A stretch of 64,000 nucleotides of DNA, from the NCBI GenBank assembly GCA_936450465.1, contig OW388291.1, positions 85,357,099 through 85,421,098 on the forward strand, read 5' to 3'. Shown in pieces: positions 42,591 through 55,476 of the stretch (position 1 is its first letter; the number at the start of each line of letters is the position of its first letter). Source of the DNA: Gibbula magus (taxonomy: Eukaryota; Mollusca; Gastropoda; Trochida; Trochidae). The notes below the pieces were generated by a model, which searched no databases, was not told the origin of the DNA, and saw nothing but the letters and a program-made list of their open reading frames with translations. The translations under genes and the position numbers were made by a program.

Positions 42591-44690
42591 GTGCATGTGT
42601 GGCAGTAAATGTTAGACACAATGGCGAAGCATAGTTAAAAACAATACTTGGAATTGGAGAAGGCATGGCTTGCCATGGGTAGTAAATAGTGTCATCGGCT
42701 AATAAAACTGAGAGTCCATCAAGACCATATACACGAATACCATTATTAACGAACCTTGCTTCAGTTAAAAGACCGTTAATGAATATCAAGAAAAATATTA
42801 TGATAATACTTTGCCTTGACCTAGGCCTTGTTTAATCTGAAAATAAAATTAAAATAGATCAGATGAGGTGCGGTCATATTGAACAAAAACTGAACTGCGT
42901 GATTAATTATGGTATAGTGTATTCCACATTTTGGGAGAATTACAATGATTTTGTAGTTTTACAAATAGACTGTCGTGCCGGAAATGCAGTTAAAACCATT
43001 GATCCTGGTTCAATGTTATACTTTATGGAATAAAAGCATGAATACAGCCATTATTGCACCATGTTCTTTCCGAAAAACAAGTTGTTATGGGTCTGTAAAT
43101 TTGGTATCAGTAGAAACAAGAAGGTCTAAACGTGTGAGAATCACACTTTCATGGAGTTTCCTCATACAGGATGAAAATGTTATGCCTTCGTGGATCACTT
43201 TTAGAACCTTACCTATGTACACTGGAATCAGAACCAGGAATTGTATACATTTGAGATTACCAATGAGGTATTTCACCTCATGCAGCTTTACAGTCACATA
43301 AGTCAACAATGATTTCTGCTAGTTATGTCAATACTTAGGTCTTCATGACTCCCACTGGACCTTGAACCCCATGTTGACTCGAATCTCTCTTGTTGAACCA
43401 GTTTATTTACTTTTAAATGAGCTGCCAATCGCGGGTTTATCTTCAGTAGGTTTCGAACAAAAAATCTCTCAAGAAAATACCCGTCGGAAAATTACTAGAC
43501 ATTGCTGGATACATTCATTATGTTCTTCCAAGTTCAAACTGTAACATTTGATAGTAAGGTGTAACACAGAAGATGCTGTGCTTGAACTGCCACATAAGGA
43601 GATATAACCATTAAAAAGAATGCATATTTTGGATCCCTGGACGCTGATGTCACTGTTTGAATCTTAACTATCAACTTATTGATGATAAGAATTACATAAA
43701 CGTTGTTGAAATTGCCCATAAAATATGTTACCCGTATGTAGAATGCTTGTTCGAACTTTAATGAAAATGACGATTTTTAATAAATACAATGTACATTAAA
43801 TATTTTACATATAATAGTCAATTACCTATTTTTATATACCATGATATATGTACGTCTGACAGTAAGTTTCTTTAATACATTGATATATCAGCTTCAGAAT
43901 GAGCAAACGATCATGTTGTTATCTTCTGTGGTTCACAAGCAAATATTCTCCAGTTCTTAAACAGACTTATGTCCCTTAGAAGGTAAACGACTTTCATGAA
44001 AGGATCATATTCATGTGTCGATATCCCAAATGCAGGGACAAAATTGGCAAATTGATGTAGCTTCAAATACTTATACTTGCTTGTAAATACAAGTGTACGC
44101 ATTGCCATTTATGAGGAGATGATTTTCAAAGACCCTCAAAAACGCAAGTTTTTCGAAATGTTCAGGGTTTTTTTCAAATTACAAAAAATATATTATAACT
44201 AGTCCTAATCGATAGGGAATGTTGTTGTCCATATATAGGTAAAAGTGAAATTATCTTGATTATATTCCGAGATATTGAGGTTAGAAGTGTTCCTTCTAGG
44301 GTAGATAACACAATCAATCAATCTCTATCAACCCTGAAAAGTGCATGGAAAACTGTCAAGCGTATAAGCAGATATGATATCAAAAGATAATTTTAAACCA
44401 TGATAATAACCAGACACAGGTCTTCATGACCTTGTCTAATAAAGAATTCGGGGTCTTTGAGCAGTGTATTTCAATCTTCCGTTTATCTCCAATGAAAGGG
44501 AGTACTTAACGAATTAGTTATAGGAAGATTTGCAACATCAAATGGGACATCATAATTTGGTAGTTAGTAAGAAACCGATTATGATTATCCCTTTCTTTAA
44601 GTGTGTATTTATTATTGATTATCGTTTAATACGAATGAAACATTTAGATAAAATAAGAAAGAGGTATATCATAAAGATAAAATTAAGATG
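42591..44690. other. ~2.1-kb insertion relative to block A
   Basis: Block A continues directly where this stretch intervenes. The DNA is AT-rich; short open frames show no domain. Insert ends were not resolved. Confidence 0.5.
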
Positions 44691-44884
44691 CAGACGTCCT
44701 ATCAACACACTAACAATTTGAAAGGAAATTTAAATTATAGTATTTTTTGCTCGTACACATAACTTATTCTAGTGGAACATGACAGGAAACTACAATTTAC
44801 ACATATATATAAATTTTATATTGACATAAAGACATTCGGCATTGACGAGTCAATTCTTTCACAGGCGATGTCTTGTTTGCCTTG

Positions 44885-45074
44885 CTGCAAAATTAGGTTG
44901 ACACTTCTGGCCATGACAATCACCATTGTCTCCTGTGTTTTTCTCCACACGTACCAACCTTATGGATGAGACATGTGCAAAGAACTTTCTGCTAGACTGA
45001 AAGGATGTTCTGTGGTGATTAAGCATGAGACGTTTTCCTGCAAAGTGTCCATCCCAAACAAACACAACTCACGG
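44885..45074 (+). pseudogene. Module-gene exon 1, third copy (no start codon)
   Basis: The frame matches the other copies (RLTLLAMTITIVSCVFL, then LKGCSVVIKHETFSC, ending before GTAATT), but the start is ATT in place of ATG and a TGA follows QPYG. It is followed within ~60 bases by the block that lies in intron 2 of the first copy, so exon 2 has been lost. No exon 3 is present downstream. Confidence 0.72.
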
Positions 45075-45129
45075 GTAATTGTATTAGTTAAGAAAGTAGT
45101 AATAATTCAATGTAGTAAGTCAAGAAAAT

Positions 45130-45615
45130 GTTTAAAGGTACATCCATTGTGTTTCATAAAATTTTATTTGGCTGTGATACGCTCCAATTCATCACATGTG
45201 CTGTCTACAATACAAATAAATTCACTCAGCTTGCATATTTATCCCCAATCACCAAATATATCATCATTACTAGTTTCCAATAAAAATTGAGTAACATCAT
45301 TATTCATGTGTAGAAACCGAAACTGCACGTCCCTTTGACATGCACAGTAGTTATATGACCCGTTAAACATTATCTCATCAAATTTGTCATTCTGTCTGTT
45401 ATAAATAAGATTCCAAAATTACGTTTGACTCATTGACGCGCGCCACACGCTGTGCATTGTCCGGTTTTCGATCAGAAATCACTACGTTTACCTTCATATC
45501 GTCAATATGCTTAGTCGACTATCATTAAAATTATTGTTTTCGGTAACAATCGGTACTTATCGATAAAGTAACACCATTTATAACGTTTGCAATATGTGAC
45601 CCCTAACAACACAAT
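45130..45615 (+). repeat. Duplicated block shared with 21.23-21.70 kb
   Basis: Same order of words as in intron 2 of the long module gene, such as CCAAAATTACGTTTGAC, TGTGCATTGTCCGGTTTTC-type and ACCATTTATAACGTT. Confidence 0.65.
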
Positions 45616-45800
45616 GGATGTACCTTTAACTGAAAGTTAAGTTATTCTTTATTCATACATTTGAAAAATCTTAGGCATTTAGTTCTGAAATCCAGTGTCA
45701 AGCAACCGTTTATCTTCAGTGATTTATCTAAGGTCAAGGTCATCAATAAAGCCTGTTTGTCACATTGGCGGTCGGCTGGTACATCCTGAAAAATCATTCC

Positions 45801-46240
45801 AGACAGACAGACAGACAGACAGATGTTTTTATTCATGTCTCACTCGTAGTTACAGAAATGCATATAAAAGTACATCATTAAAAATAAATAAACATTAATA
45901 TTAACTACGACCAGTCGCTCAGCGACTTATGAGAGGAGAGACAATATAACATTAAAATGTACAAAATAATGCTAAAAAGTATATATTTACAAAAATACAA
46001 CGAAAGCGATATACATATTTAAAAGACCTAGATAAAAAGTCATAAGTTATCCATATAAAATATCACGACGCAATATAAGAATATCATGGCAGGTTTTGGA
46101 GACGCTAAAATTTAAATCATCAGTATTAAAAATACAAGAAAACATTTCTTTAGAAGATAAAGTACTAAAATTTGGTATTATACTTTGACATTTTCTAAAA
46201 AGCTTTTCCCTAATAGTAGCGTAAATGGGACAGTTTCATA
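45801..46240 (-). pseudogene. LINE 3' end: ORF2 C-terminus plus (CTGT)n tail
   Basis: On the minus strand 46236-46047 reads NCPIYATIREKLFRKC, NFSTLSSKEMFSCIF and ILRRDILYG, then TAA; this is the extreme C-terminus of the same ORF2 group as at 27.6 and 37.8 kb. The 3' UTR runs to a (CTGT)n tail at 45801-45824. The knuckle itself is mostly truncated. Confidence 0.7.
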
Positions 46241-47109
46241 TGCACTGGCTATTTATACACATTGTTTTGTCAATCATTACTTTATTATCTTGATTGAGAT
46301 GATTGATGTGATGCACGTCCGTTAGACTTGACTCATATTAGCTCTTTGTTTGGAACAGAAAAGATTCCTTTTGGAGTATATTATCCGTCGTGAACATAAA
46401 TATTTTTTTGAATATTGTTACACGACAGAAATGCTGGTTGAAAATAAAAACTAATAAAAAGGAAGATAGAAAGATGTACACTCGTCGTAAAATATTTTAG
46501 AAATATTGTTTTACGTCAGCAAGAGTTGGGTTGCATGAGTATGATTTATGTCATTTTGCATTCAGTTAAAACAAGGTTAGAATACTCAGACAGTTTGATA
46601 AAGCTATCGCTGTTATCATGAAGAAGATAGTGAGAATAATAACGACTACTATCAACACAGTTAGGTTCAAGTGAAGACTCATCAAAGTTTATCTCTTGTT
46701 TATCCTTGTATCATCATTAGAGACAATTTCCCTACGCAATGTATAACTCTTTCCTGGCATGGAAACCTTAAGAAAATGCGGCAAGACTTAAATCAGTCAA
46801 TTATCTAGACTGGCAAGAGGTATGCCTTGTATAGGGAAGTTCGGAAAAGAAATGTGGGTTCTTTTGTGATCACAACGTAGATATGATTTCTCTTGATATC
46901 GTTTGAATTGAAATATCATCAGCATGGAAACCAGTTCAAATCACAAATAAAACCATTAAAAGTTTTCTCTGTTATGCGATTACAAGTTATAGTTATAGTT
47001 AAAATCGTCTCCTGAAGACATTGAACCGCGATGAAGAAATGGAGAATTCCGTAACCTATTGATGTCAACATCGTGACAGCAGAACATCACTGTCAAGTGA
47101 CTTTATTCG
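46241..47109. other. AT-rich DNA, nothing recognised
   Basis: No exon or repeat ends supported. Confidence 0.4.
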
Positions 47110-47295
47110 AAATGTTCCCCTGTTCGCCAAGCAGAAAATGGGTACCTGGTAGCGGCTGATGAAGGTGACCTTCTAGCGACAAATATGTCAGCTTGGGTTA
47201 GACCAGGGTAATAATACTCCTATAGCGCCTTGAGCATCCACTGAGTGGATGGATAAGTGCGCTCTATATAATGACATATTATTAATATTTATTCA
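47110..47295 (+). mobile_element. SINE body and 3' end
   Basis: GTTCGCCAAGCAGAAAATGG and GTACCTGGTAGCGG resemble the conserved central part of Deu/V-type SINEs, followed by GCGCCTTGAGCATCCACTGA and GCGCTCTATATAATGACATA with an ATT-rich tail. No tRNA-like head was found. Confidence 0.5.
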
Positions 47296-47387
47296 TGAAT
47301 TAAGAGATGAAGTTGTAGAGTCAGTGTGCTTATTAAAAGTAACCCGTTTCCTTCTAGAGGTGCATGCATGTGACATGTACATGATAA

Positions 47388-48672
47388 CATTAACTCAACC
47401 AAGTCTAATGATGAAAAGTAAAACATTAACTCAGCCAAGTCTAATGATGAAAAGTAAAACATAAACTCAACCAAGTCTAATGATGGAAAGTAAAACATTA
47501 ATTCAACCAAGTCTACAGTCTGATTAAAATCGACGGTTTTCCGTGGAATATAAAATGCAAAATAGTGCATGCATCTACCGGAATACGAACTCGTTCGTGG
47601 GTTTCCACGCCAAACCGTCTGAAAGCACCCCGTACACTAGCGTGTTCGGGCGCAATTCAGCTAGCCAATCAAAAGATGCCCAACAAATGCTTTCGGTGCG
47701 AGAAACTAGGGGCAGATAACTCCAAACAGCTATCCTTTTGTCTGTTCCGAATGCTTTCAAAACCGCAACCGTTTAAATACTATGATGTGATTGGTCAGCT
47801 ATTTGACTGGGTTTTGGCTGCGCTAAACTGGTTCTGAACACACGCCTATATGGGGTGTTCTCAGACCTTGTGGCGAGGACTCTACAGAACCTGTTCGTAT
47901 CCCGGCAGATGCAAAATTTTGCAAATTTTATTCCTCGGAACAAGGTCGATTTTAATCAGACTGACCAAGTCTAATGATGGAAAGTAAAACATTAATTCAA
48001 CCAAGTCTAATGATGAGAGTAAAGCATTAACTCAACCAAGTCTAATGATGAAAAGTAAAACATTAACTCAACCAAGTCTAATGATGGAAAGTAAAACATT
48101 AATTCAACCAAGTCTAATGATGGAAAGTAAAACATTAACTCAACCAAGTCTAGTGATGGAAAGTAAAACATTAACTCAACCAAGTCTAATGATGGAAAGT
48201 AAAACATTAATTCAACCAAGTCTAATGATGGAAAATAAAACATTAATTCAACCAAGTCTAATGATGAGAGTAAAGCATTAACTCAGCCAAGTCTAATGAT
48301 GAAAAGTAAAACATTAACTCAACCAAGTCTAGTGATGGAAAGTAAAACATTAACTCAACCAAGTCTAGTGATGGAAAGTAAAACATTAACTCAACCAAGT
48401 CTAATGATGGAAAGTAAAACATTAACTCAACCAAGTTTAATGATGGAAAGTAAAACATTAATTCAACCAAATCTAATGATGGAAAGTAAAACATTAACTC
48501 AACAAAGTCTAATGATGGAAAGAAAAACATTAACTCAACCAAGTCTAACGATGGAAAGTAAAACATCAATTCAACCAAGTTTAAAGATGGGAAGTAAAAC
48601 ATTAATTCAACCAAGTTTAATGATGGAAAGTAAAACATTAACTCAACCAAGTCTAATGATGGAAAGTAAAAC
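47388..48672 (+). repeat. 36-bp minisatellite in two parts
   Basis: The unit is ATTAACTCAACCAAGTCTAA followed by TGATGGAAAGTAAAAC (36 bp): about 3.5 units at 47388-47515 and about 20 units at 47964-48672. Since 36 is a multiple of three, both strands stay open and give spurious 12-residue peptide repeats (MMESKTLTQPSL and ELMFYFPSLDLV). Two identical 34-bp variants (GATGAGAGTAAAGC, 48013 and 48263) are 250 bp apart, showing a seven-unit higher-order repeat. Not considered a gene. Confidence 0.93.
47516..47963. mobile_element. 448-bp long-TIR MITE inside the minisatellite
   Basis: Ends are perfect 19-bp inverted repeats, CAGTCTGATTAAAATCGAC and its reverse complement, with weaker complementarity extending ~75 bp inward (GCATCTACCGGAATACGAAC against GCATCTGCCGGGATACGAAC-type). 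The element is flanked by 10-bp direct copies ACCAAGTCTA (47506-47515, 47964-47973). Removing the element and one copy restores a normal 36-bp unit. Long TIRs with 9-11-bp targets suggest a Mutator-like origin. No transposase. Confidence 0.9.
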
Positions 48673-48674
48673 AC

Positions 48675-49195
48675 AAATGAAGCATGGAGAGGTGAATATT
48701 ATGCATGCAGATTGATTGTCCGGTTCAAATGTCTTTTAAAAGAAGACAACCATATGAAAGTATGCTGAAGTAAAATGTAATGAACCACGATAGCTATTGT
48801 ATATTTGGAATAGCTTGTATAAATGAAATGAATGTTTGTGTTAGCATCGTCGTTTGTGTAATTCAGCTAGTTAGTTAAGTTAATGAAAATCGTGTTAACA
48901 TCATGCTAAGACTCAAGGTCCCCTTATAATGTCCTCACCTCTGGGTTGCCAAAAGCAAAGAACACTGAGCAACGTGTTGCTTGCTAAGGGATTTTACGAG
49001 CTCTTTTTAGAGGAGTTGATTTCGCATTCGGGCCACTGCTTGCCTTTCCGAAAGGGTTCGAAAATTGGAAAATTTTGATGCCACGGCCGAAAGGGTTGGA
49101 GGCTAATTTTGAGATTAAGAAATATACCTAGGGTAGGAAGTGAGGTTTGTGAGGGCCTGTTCCCTTTTTATCCCACCGGTATGTAATCCGTGAGA
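48675..49195. other. Unassigned DNA
   Basis: No coding or repeat signature recognised; GAAAGGGTT words recur near 49050-49095. Confidence 0.4.
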
Positions 49196-49197
49196 TA

Positions 49198-49522
49198 TAG
49201 TCGTCGCCCTGTCCGTCTGTCTGTCAGTCCGTCAGTCCGTCAGTCCGTCAGTCCGTCTGTTCGTCCGTCCGTCCGTAATCATTTCGTTTCCAGAGCATTA
49301 CTTGAAAACCGTTCATGAAATGTTTCTGACACTTTTCATGTGTATTACCGACCAACTGAAAAGGTGCCTGATATTTTTAAGATTTATGAAACTTTTTTTT
49401 CGTTTAGAAACGTGTTGGATTTGGATTTTGTTCTGAGACAGTCATTTCCGCACAGCTCCAAAATTCTTTATCATATCTTCCTGAAACTTTGAATGTGTAT
49501 TACCTACTACCTGAAGTGGTGC
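49198..49522 (+). repeat. CGTCCGT microsatellite plus ~160-bp tandem repeat
   Basis: A (GTCCGTCA)n-like tract (49205-49276) leads into two units marked by TTTTCATGTGTATTACC (49337) and TTTGAATGTGTATTACC (49487). Same family as 38955-39425. Confidence 0.75.
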
Positions 49523-50300
49523 AACAGTTATACGGATGTGCGCAAAAGCAATGTTACCCTTTGCGATGCGTGCGGTGTTGTTATTGTTGCTGCTTGCGGT
49601 AGCGAAGTGTGATGCATTTGCTATATCTTTAGGGGTTTTTTTTCATTATTTATTAGAGGGAGTTTGCCGCCGTGGATAACTCAGAGTTTATTCCAAATTT
49701 CTTTGGAATTCATCGCAGAAATGTTTTGGTTTGTTTGATGAGAGTAATTACTTTATGTTTAGTTGCCTAGCAATAGGTAATTTTGAGATGTTGTTTTTGA
49801 CTTTTTAAAGGCCGCTTTACGCAGTAAATTCCTCAGTCCACTATGGAACGGTAGGTTTAGATATTTTGGCAGCGGAGAAAGGGATGGATTGTTTGGCAGC
49901 ATAGCCTTTAGTGAATTTAATAGAAAAGGTTTCGGGGTTTTTATTTTCAAGGTTTGCTGAGTTTAACTGATTGCAAAGTGCTTGAAATGTATCCTAGTCA
50001 GCCTTTTTGTAACGAAATTTAGTATTTGGGGTGTGTTTTTTTTAATTCTAAATGCTGTGGTAACAATATTGATTATATAACAAGGTTCGTACCTACGTAG
50101 CCTACATCCTTGCTGACCTTTAACCCTCCAGGCCCACAAAGGTTGCTTTTCACTTACATTCTCTTTCATTCCTCCAAAGGAGAGTACAAAGACGAACATG
50201 TGCATACAATTAATTTACATTATATTTACATATTAGGGAGATTATATTATACCAGGAGTGCTGAACAGTTCATTTTAGGCATCAGAGCTTAACTCTCTTG

Positions 50301-50579
50301 TTAAAGAGAGCTATAATTTGTAATGATAGATTTTGCATATTGTATTATCTCTTCGTCATTCATCTTCACTGGAGGTCTACATGATACAAGTGAGGATACC
50401 AGTTTACTGTCACTTTGGTTATGTAGGAGGACACTGACTTCAACTGGACTGCAGTTGACGATGTCGCACCAGAGTCTCTCTCTAATACCAGATGTCCCTG
50501 TGCAGGTACACACAGTGTGCACCAACAAATCACTATAGTCGTTTGACTCACAGTTGCGGAATAGTACAGTTGGTAACAT
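50301..50579 (-). pseudogene. LINE ORF2 C-terminal scrap (possible)
   Basis: The frame has LVHTVCTCTGTSGIRERLWC followed by DIVNC and a hydrophobic/Leu segment, a layout like the C-terminal tail of another LINE ORF2 group (H...C......R..LW..I). Weak, no RT core nearby. Confidence 0.4.
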
Positions 50580-53329
50580 GTACGCTATTGCAAGAACCGA
50601 ATGTGATTTAGATATTTAATAGTAGTATGTATTCATTGGTAGTATGTCGGCATTATGAATGCAATATATAGAGATTATTACCCAAGAAAATGCATCATAT
50701 GACTTTTACGAAACGAGAGTGAATAACATATTTTTTAAGATGACACATCAGTGTATGTTATGGATGACAATCATTATTTTACTGCCGCTTCCCTAAATTA
50801 TGACTTAGAACGGATATCTCGCTGAGCTGAATTATGGCAAGTTGATTTAACCCTGCTGAGACTAAGCAATTTTATTCTCACGCACAGGTAATGAAACACT
50901 GAGTCCTGTAGGCGTACATTGTAATGAGTTGATATTCATGAAGTTGACCACCATAAGTATTTCGGACTAACATTACAGTCCGATTGTAGAAGGAACTCTC
51001 ACATTGCTCAATTAGTCAAATTGGTGAGTCCATAAGCAAATTTTCAACGCAGTCTTAAACGTAGATTGCAAAGAAGTTCATTAGAGCAAATGTACAAGTA
51101 ATGAATACAGCGATGTATATACTTACTGCTCACACATTGTGGATAACTTCACTAAAGAACTAGAACTACATTCAGACGTTTAACGGACGATTTATGGGGC
51201 AGTTAGAGGAGCTAGTCATGATTTACTCAATTCAATTCTTATATGTAATTATATGCATGCCCCTAACTAACAAGTAAATACATTATCAGTATTATACAAA
51301 ATGACAAGTCTGACAGCAGGTTATTTATTTCAGTTTTGACCGGAAAGAGTACCACAACTGAGAGACTTAAAGCCTTCATAACATCCAGACTATACGATGT
51401 CGTAGTGATTTGTTAATAATTAGTTTTTATCTGATTCAATAACACAAAGGAATAATTTACCTGATGTTAAAACTATAGGAAATTTTTAAAAAAACTTACT
51501 GTAATGGACAACATGATCATATTTGACCTTACATTTGGTACAACTTTCTGCCAAATAGCCACCGCACGCTAAAAACTTGGGAGAAATGATTTGAATACCC
51601 ACATATTTGAACTGTATATATCCCTAAATCCATCCTGTTTCTGTGGTCCCTCCTATGTAGACATATTACATCATTTGTTTTACCTGTCCAAATTATGATA
51701 ACTAATTCAATATGTTACATATGCAAGTTGGCTGTTTATCGACAATGTCCGTTGTATAAATGTAATGGATTGGTATGAACATTAGCCATTTAGGCTTGTT
51801 TTCCTATCCATGTCCATTTTATTCAATAAAAATATGTTACATCATAAAATATTAAGCATTAAAAATGCACTGTAAACTTGTATTAAGAAATCGCACACCG
51901 TTTTAATATGCATGACATTAGCTAAATACAATATAAACATGTCTATTGTAGAATTGCCTTAACCAGTTTGTTTTCAGTGCACTATTTATATTTCATATAA
52001 AATTCCAAACGTGTTTAACAAATCAATTATAAGAATAAAGCTAAATAGTCTCTAATATGTTATATAAAAGCTGAATTATACAAGATATGTTTCATGTGGA
52101 ATTCGTTTTTCTATGTGCGGGGGATATAGCTTGACCATGTCAGCTGCTTGTACCATCGTTTAGTGCACCGTATATGGTTGATATTCTAGTTGAGGAATTT
52201 GTGACAGGAAAAACATATGTACATGTTCTTCTTTTTATATGCTTAATATAGTATGCTAAATAACGTTGCTGCGGGTGTATTAACATTAAGTATGTGCCTT
52301 CTGTCTATCTGTCTGTCCTTCCATCACACACCCTGTTCGGCTCACAACTTCTAAATTCTTTATTCCAGTTTCATCAAATGTATTGTAAAGATGCATGAAT
52401 ACAGATACTAGTGCAATTATTAACATTTTGTTAATAGAACTTTCGATTTGGGACAAAAAGTTATGTATTTGTAGGGAAACTGCAATGACTCCTGTCACGC
52501 TCGTGATTCATTAACTATAACATTTGTTCACTATCTAAATAATCTTAATCAGTATTTTGAGGGTTTTGGGGGTTAACATTGCGAAGTTGATGAGGGAAAC
52601 TTAACGACTCCTGTCTGCATTATGCATTCCTTAAAATCTAGCATGGGAAAGCATGGAACACACAAAGGTGCATGGTGTCAGCCCGGTTCAACAAACAAAC
52701 AACAACAACAAACGCAATTTCAAATGTTGCATATTGTCGACAAACAAAAATGAACTGATTACCCGGATTGTAGACGGATGCATTCACCCAAGCGTGTTGA
52801 TGTTGTTACAACTAATGTATGTGTTGAATAAATTGTACTGCTCTGACACAACGTTACCAAAAGTGGGGAACAGATATAGAAGTTCGAAGGGACAATATTA
52901 TAAATACATTAAAATTTTACCTTCATTTGAAGCCTATATTTTATTACCTAAGTATATTAGTTTACCGTTGTTAATATTTAGAACTTCCAAGAGAAAATTA
53001 TACGACTATCCATTTATTGCAGACGAATTTCACTTTTTTCTCGTTGTCCTACTATTGATTAAACGAGAAAAGGTCTTGTTCCAGCAAAACTACTGAACTT
53101 GGCAAATATTGCATCATATAAACAACTATTCTCCACCCTTGACTACAAAAGCTAAGCTAAGAAAAACTAAGAAACCTGACCAATAACATGCTTAGATAAA
53201 GATGTACATTGTATACATGACTGTACGTGGTTTTTCGAGAAGTGAAGTTGAAGTTGAAGTGGAAGTATAAAATAATCTTGAACTAAAAAATATTAAGCCC
53301 CAATCTTTTATTTCTCATCTTTTTCAGGA
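50580..53329. other. AT-rich intergenic DNA
   Basis: Nothing supported. A 147-codon frame at 52653-53096 is rich in Lys/Ile/Tyr/Leu, has no domain or homologous feature and no splice context; judged chance. Confidence 0.45.
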
Positions 53330-53605
53330 GCAATTCGATTCAGCCTCAGCTCCTTGTCCGTAAACACATCAACATGAATGTCAATCTCTCCATCATGAAA
53401 TGGATAATTAATAAACTGACCAACAGGACACAGTCTGTCCGTGTCAAAAAGCGTCAGTCTCAACTGTTACTAACAACACTGGGACTTCTCAGGGATGTGT
53501 TCTGTCACCTTAATCATTTTTACATATACAAATGAGTGTGCAGAACAAAATTCATGCTGTTCAGTTTTGAAGTTTGTTGATGACGCTGCACTTATTGCCA
53601 TATAG
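53330..53605 (+). pseudogene. LINE reverse-transcriptase remnant
   Basis: Two frames carry RT motifs: MKWIINKLTNRTQSVRV, then TVTNNTGTSQGCVLSP, then TNECAEQ and VLKFVDDAALIA. The last is the catalytic box with FVDD in place of FADD. The TSQGCVLSP motif is typical of one LINE group different from the CR1/L2 copy at 26.4 kb. Frameshifts and stops make it dead. Confidence 0.75.
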
Positions 53606-54708
53606 AACACGTGTTAATATCTCTTATCTCCCAAGTCAAACAGAAATGAGATCTTTAAACATTATTGTAACTGTTGTATTGTGAATACGTGTCAACATAT
53701 AAATTACTGTATAGATTATATCATGTCAGTGTTCTGTTTGAAGTAAAAAGAATGCCCTTTTGAGTAATAAAGTGTCATCTTATTATAGTGTCAAAAGTTA
53801 CAAATCTGAGAGCTACAAACGCGAAACATTGTTAAAAGTCTGTTGCATACACAGTTGAAATATATTACAATGTTATTTCCTACATGATGCATGTTGTTCA
53901 AATTAATTCCAATCACAACAAGATATCCCGTATTAACCATGCTGACTGTTTGCATGTTGTTGCACATTGTCGACAGTTATTTTGGAGTACTTTTGAACGG
54001 TTGTCGAGGATCCGGGCAGAAACCCGGTGCATCATGATACGCTATGTTGTTTCAGGAGATTTTACAGATTTGGCCAATAATTGATTATATAAGTTCATGT
54101 CTACTTCACGAATCTTACATCATTGGCTTGATAAAATCATTTCATCATAATCATTATTATGTTTATAATATGTATAATATTGTGTAATTGTATAAATGTG
54201 TTCTGTAAGGTTCGTCAAATAAACCAGTCAGTAATATTCTAGAAATAGTTAATATATTATACATTCATAGAAAAGTCGACATATAATACCTTTTATCTGT
54301 TATTTCAAAAGCATTTTGCTGTTGTGGTGGATAGAACTCTACTTGAGTGTAAAAAAAAATATTCAATGCAGTTTATGTCCACGTATCAACTCTAGGCTCA
54401 CTGAATATACAGTTAGAAAATCTAAAGAAATAAAATCACATGGATGTAGACACAGCAAACATAAACAATATTTTTTGCTCTATTGTACTGTCTCCCTAGA
54501 TTATAACAGCCGGTCCGACATTTATGCGGTTGTCAAAGTTGCCATGGAGAGATTCGAACCCCGAAGATGATGCCACCTTTCACTGTATAAACATTCATTA
54601 TAACTATTGTTTTCATAATGTTCAATATTTGCCTTTCTATTATGTTGATGATATCATTGTTGTGTTAGTTTTAGCTTTGTACTCTGCCTGAATGAGGTGT
54701 TTGTGCAA
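53606..54708. other. AT-rich DNA, nothing recognised
   Basis: No supported feature. Confidence 0.4.
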
Positions 54709-54742
54709 TAAATAATCTTGAATCTTGAATCTTGAATCTTGA
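54690..54742 (+). mobile_element. LINE-like 3' end with (TTGAATC)n tail
   Basis: GTGCAATAAATAATCTTGAA is followed by about four TCTTGAA units, the look of a LINE 3' terminus whose tail is a short tandem repeat. Confidence 0.45.
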
Positions 54743-55410
54743 AGACGACTGCACTAACCATTTGTGTTCCAGACTTGCATTCATTGCCACACGCGGCGTT
54801 TCCGTCCTGCTCCATGACTGTGTAAAAAATAGTCGCCTTTAATACAGTCTAGATCGTTGTTCAGCAAGTCTAGATAAACTGAATATATACATATGAAGCT
54901 GCAAGTATTTAAACAAATCAGAAGGATGAAGGTACAGTAATCATCAGTAATCTTGCTTGTGTGGGATTTACTTGTACAATCTGTCTGTCTGGACAGGTGT
55001 GACAGGGGTTTTGGATTGGTCAGACAAGACTGACCACTCAGCAATCTAATGACCTTATAATTGGTACAAAGGTACGCTACTGACCGGGTCAAGAGGTTAA
55101 TTGAAGACTATTCAATAAGAATTTAGGAATATACAATATGTTAGTATTAGCCAAAGGGCGCTACTTACATGTATGTTAGTCCTTATGTACCGGCCGGAAT
55201 TATTGTCCCAAGAAGTGCCAATTTCCTCTGTCCTTTACTAATTAGAATACTTTAAGGGAGGTAACTGTTGTGATTAGTTATTAGCCTGGTCTGTAGCTAG
55301 GTTCCAACTTGTTGACCGGGGTTTCCATACAAGTTCCCTCAACTGACCAATGGCTAGAGATAATGTGACCATTCCAAAACTTAGAAGGGAGATTGAAAAC
55401 CAAATGTCGT
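54743..55410. other. Unassigned intergenic DNA
   Basis: No supported exon. AAGGGAGGTAACTG near 55254 is a word often seen in mollusc repeats. Confidence 0.4.
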
Positions 55411-55416
55411 CCTTAT

Positions 55417-55476
55417 TGAATTTGGGCATCCAAGGGAAACAGATCCATTGTACCTAACTCTCCTTTGTTATAGGTA
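55417..55476 (+). repeat. Direct repeat, left copy
   Basis: TTGAATTTGGGCATCCAAGG and GAAACAGATCCATTGTACC, ACTCTCCTTTGTTATAGGTA recur at 56873-56935 with four or five differences. The interval of ~1.45 kb between the copies is AT-rich and non-coding. Confidence 0.75.

Noticed and set aside
45801..45824. CRISPR-like short repeats (CAGACAGACAG)
   Set aside because: Simple tetranucleotide microsatellite forming a LINE tail.
47565..47837. 90-codon frame inside the 448-bp MITE
   Set aside because: No transposase or domain signature; chance frame in a non-autonomous element.
48045..48715. Long open frames on both strands with 12-residue repeats
   Set aside because: They come from a 36-bp minisatellite; simultaneous openness of both strands and 34-bp variants that shift frame argue against a protein.
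52653..53096. 147-codon plus-strand open frame
   Set aside because: AT-driven composition (Lys/Ile/Tyr/Leu), no domain, no splice or homologous context.
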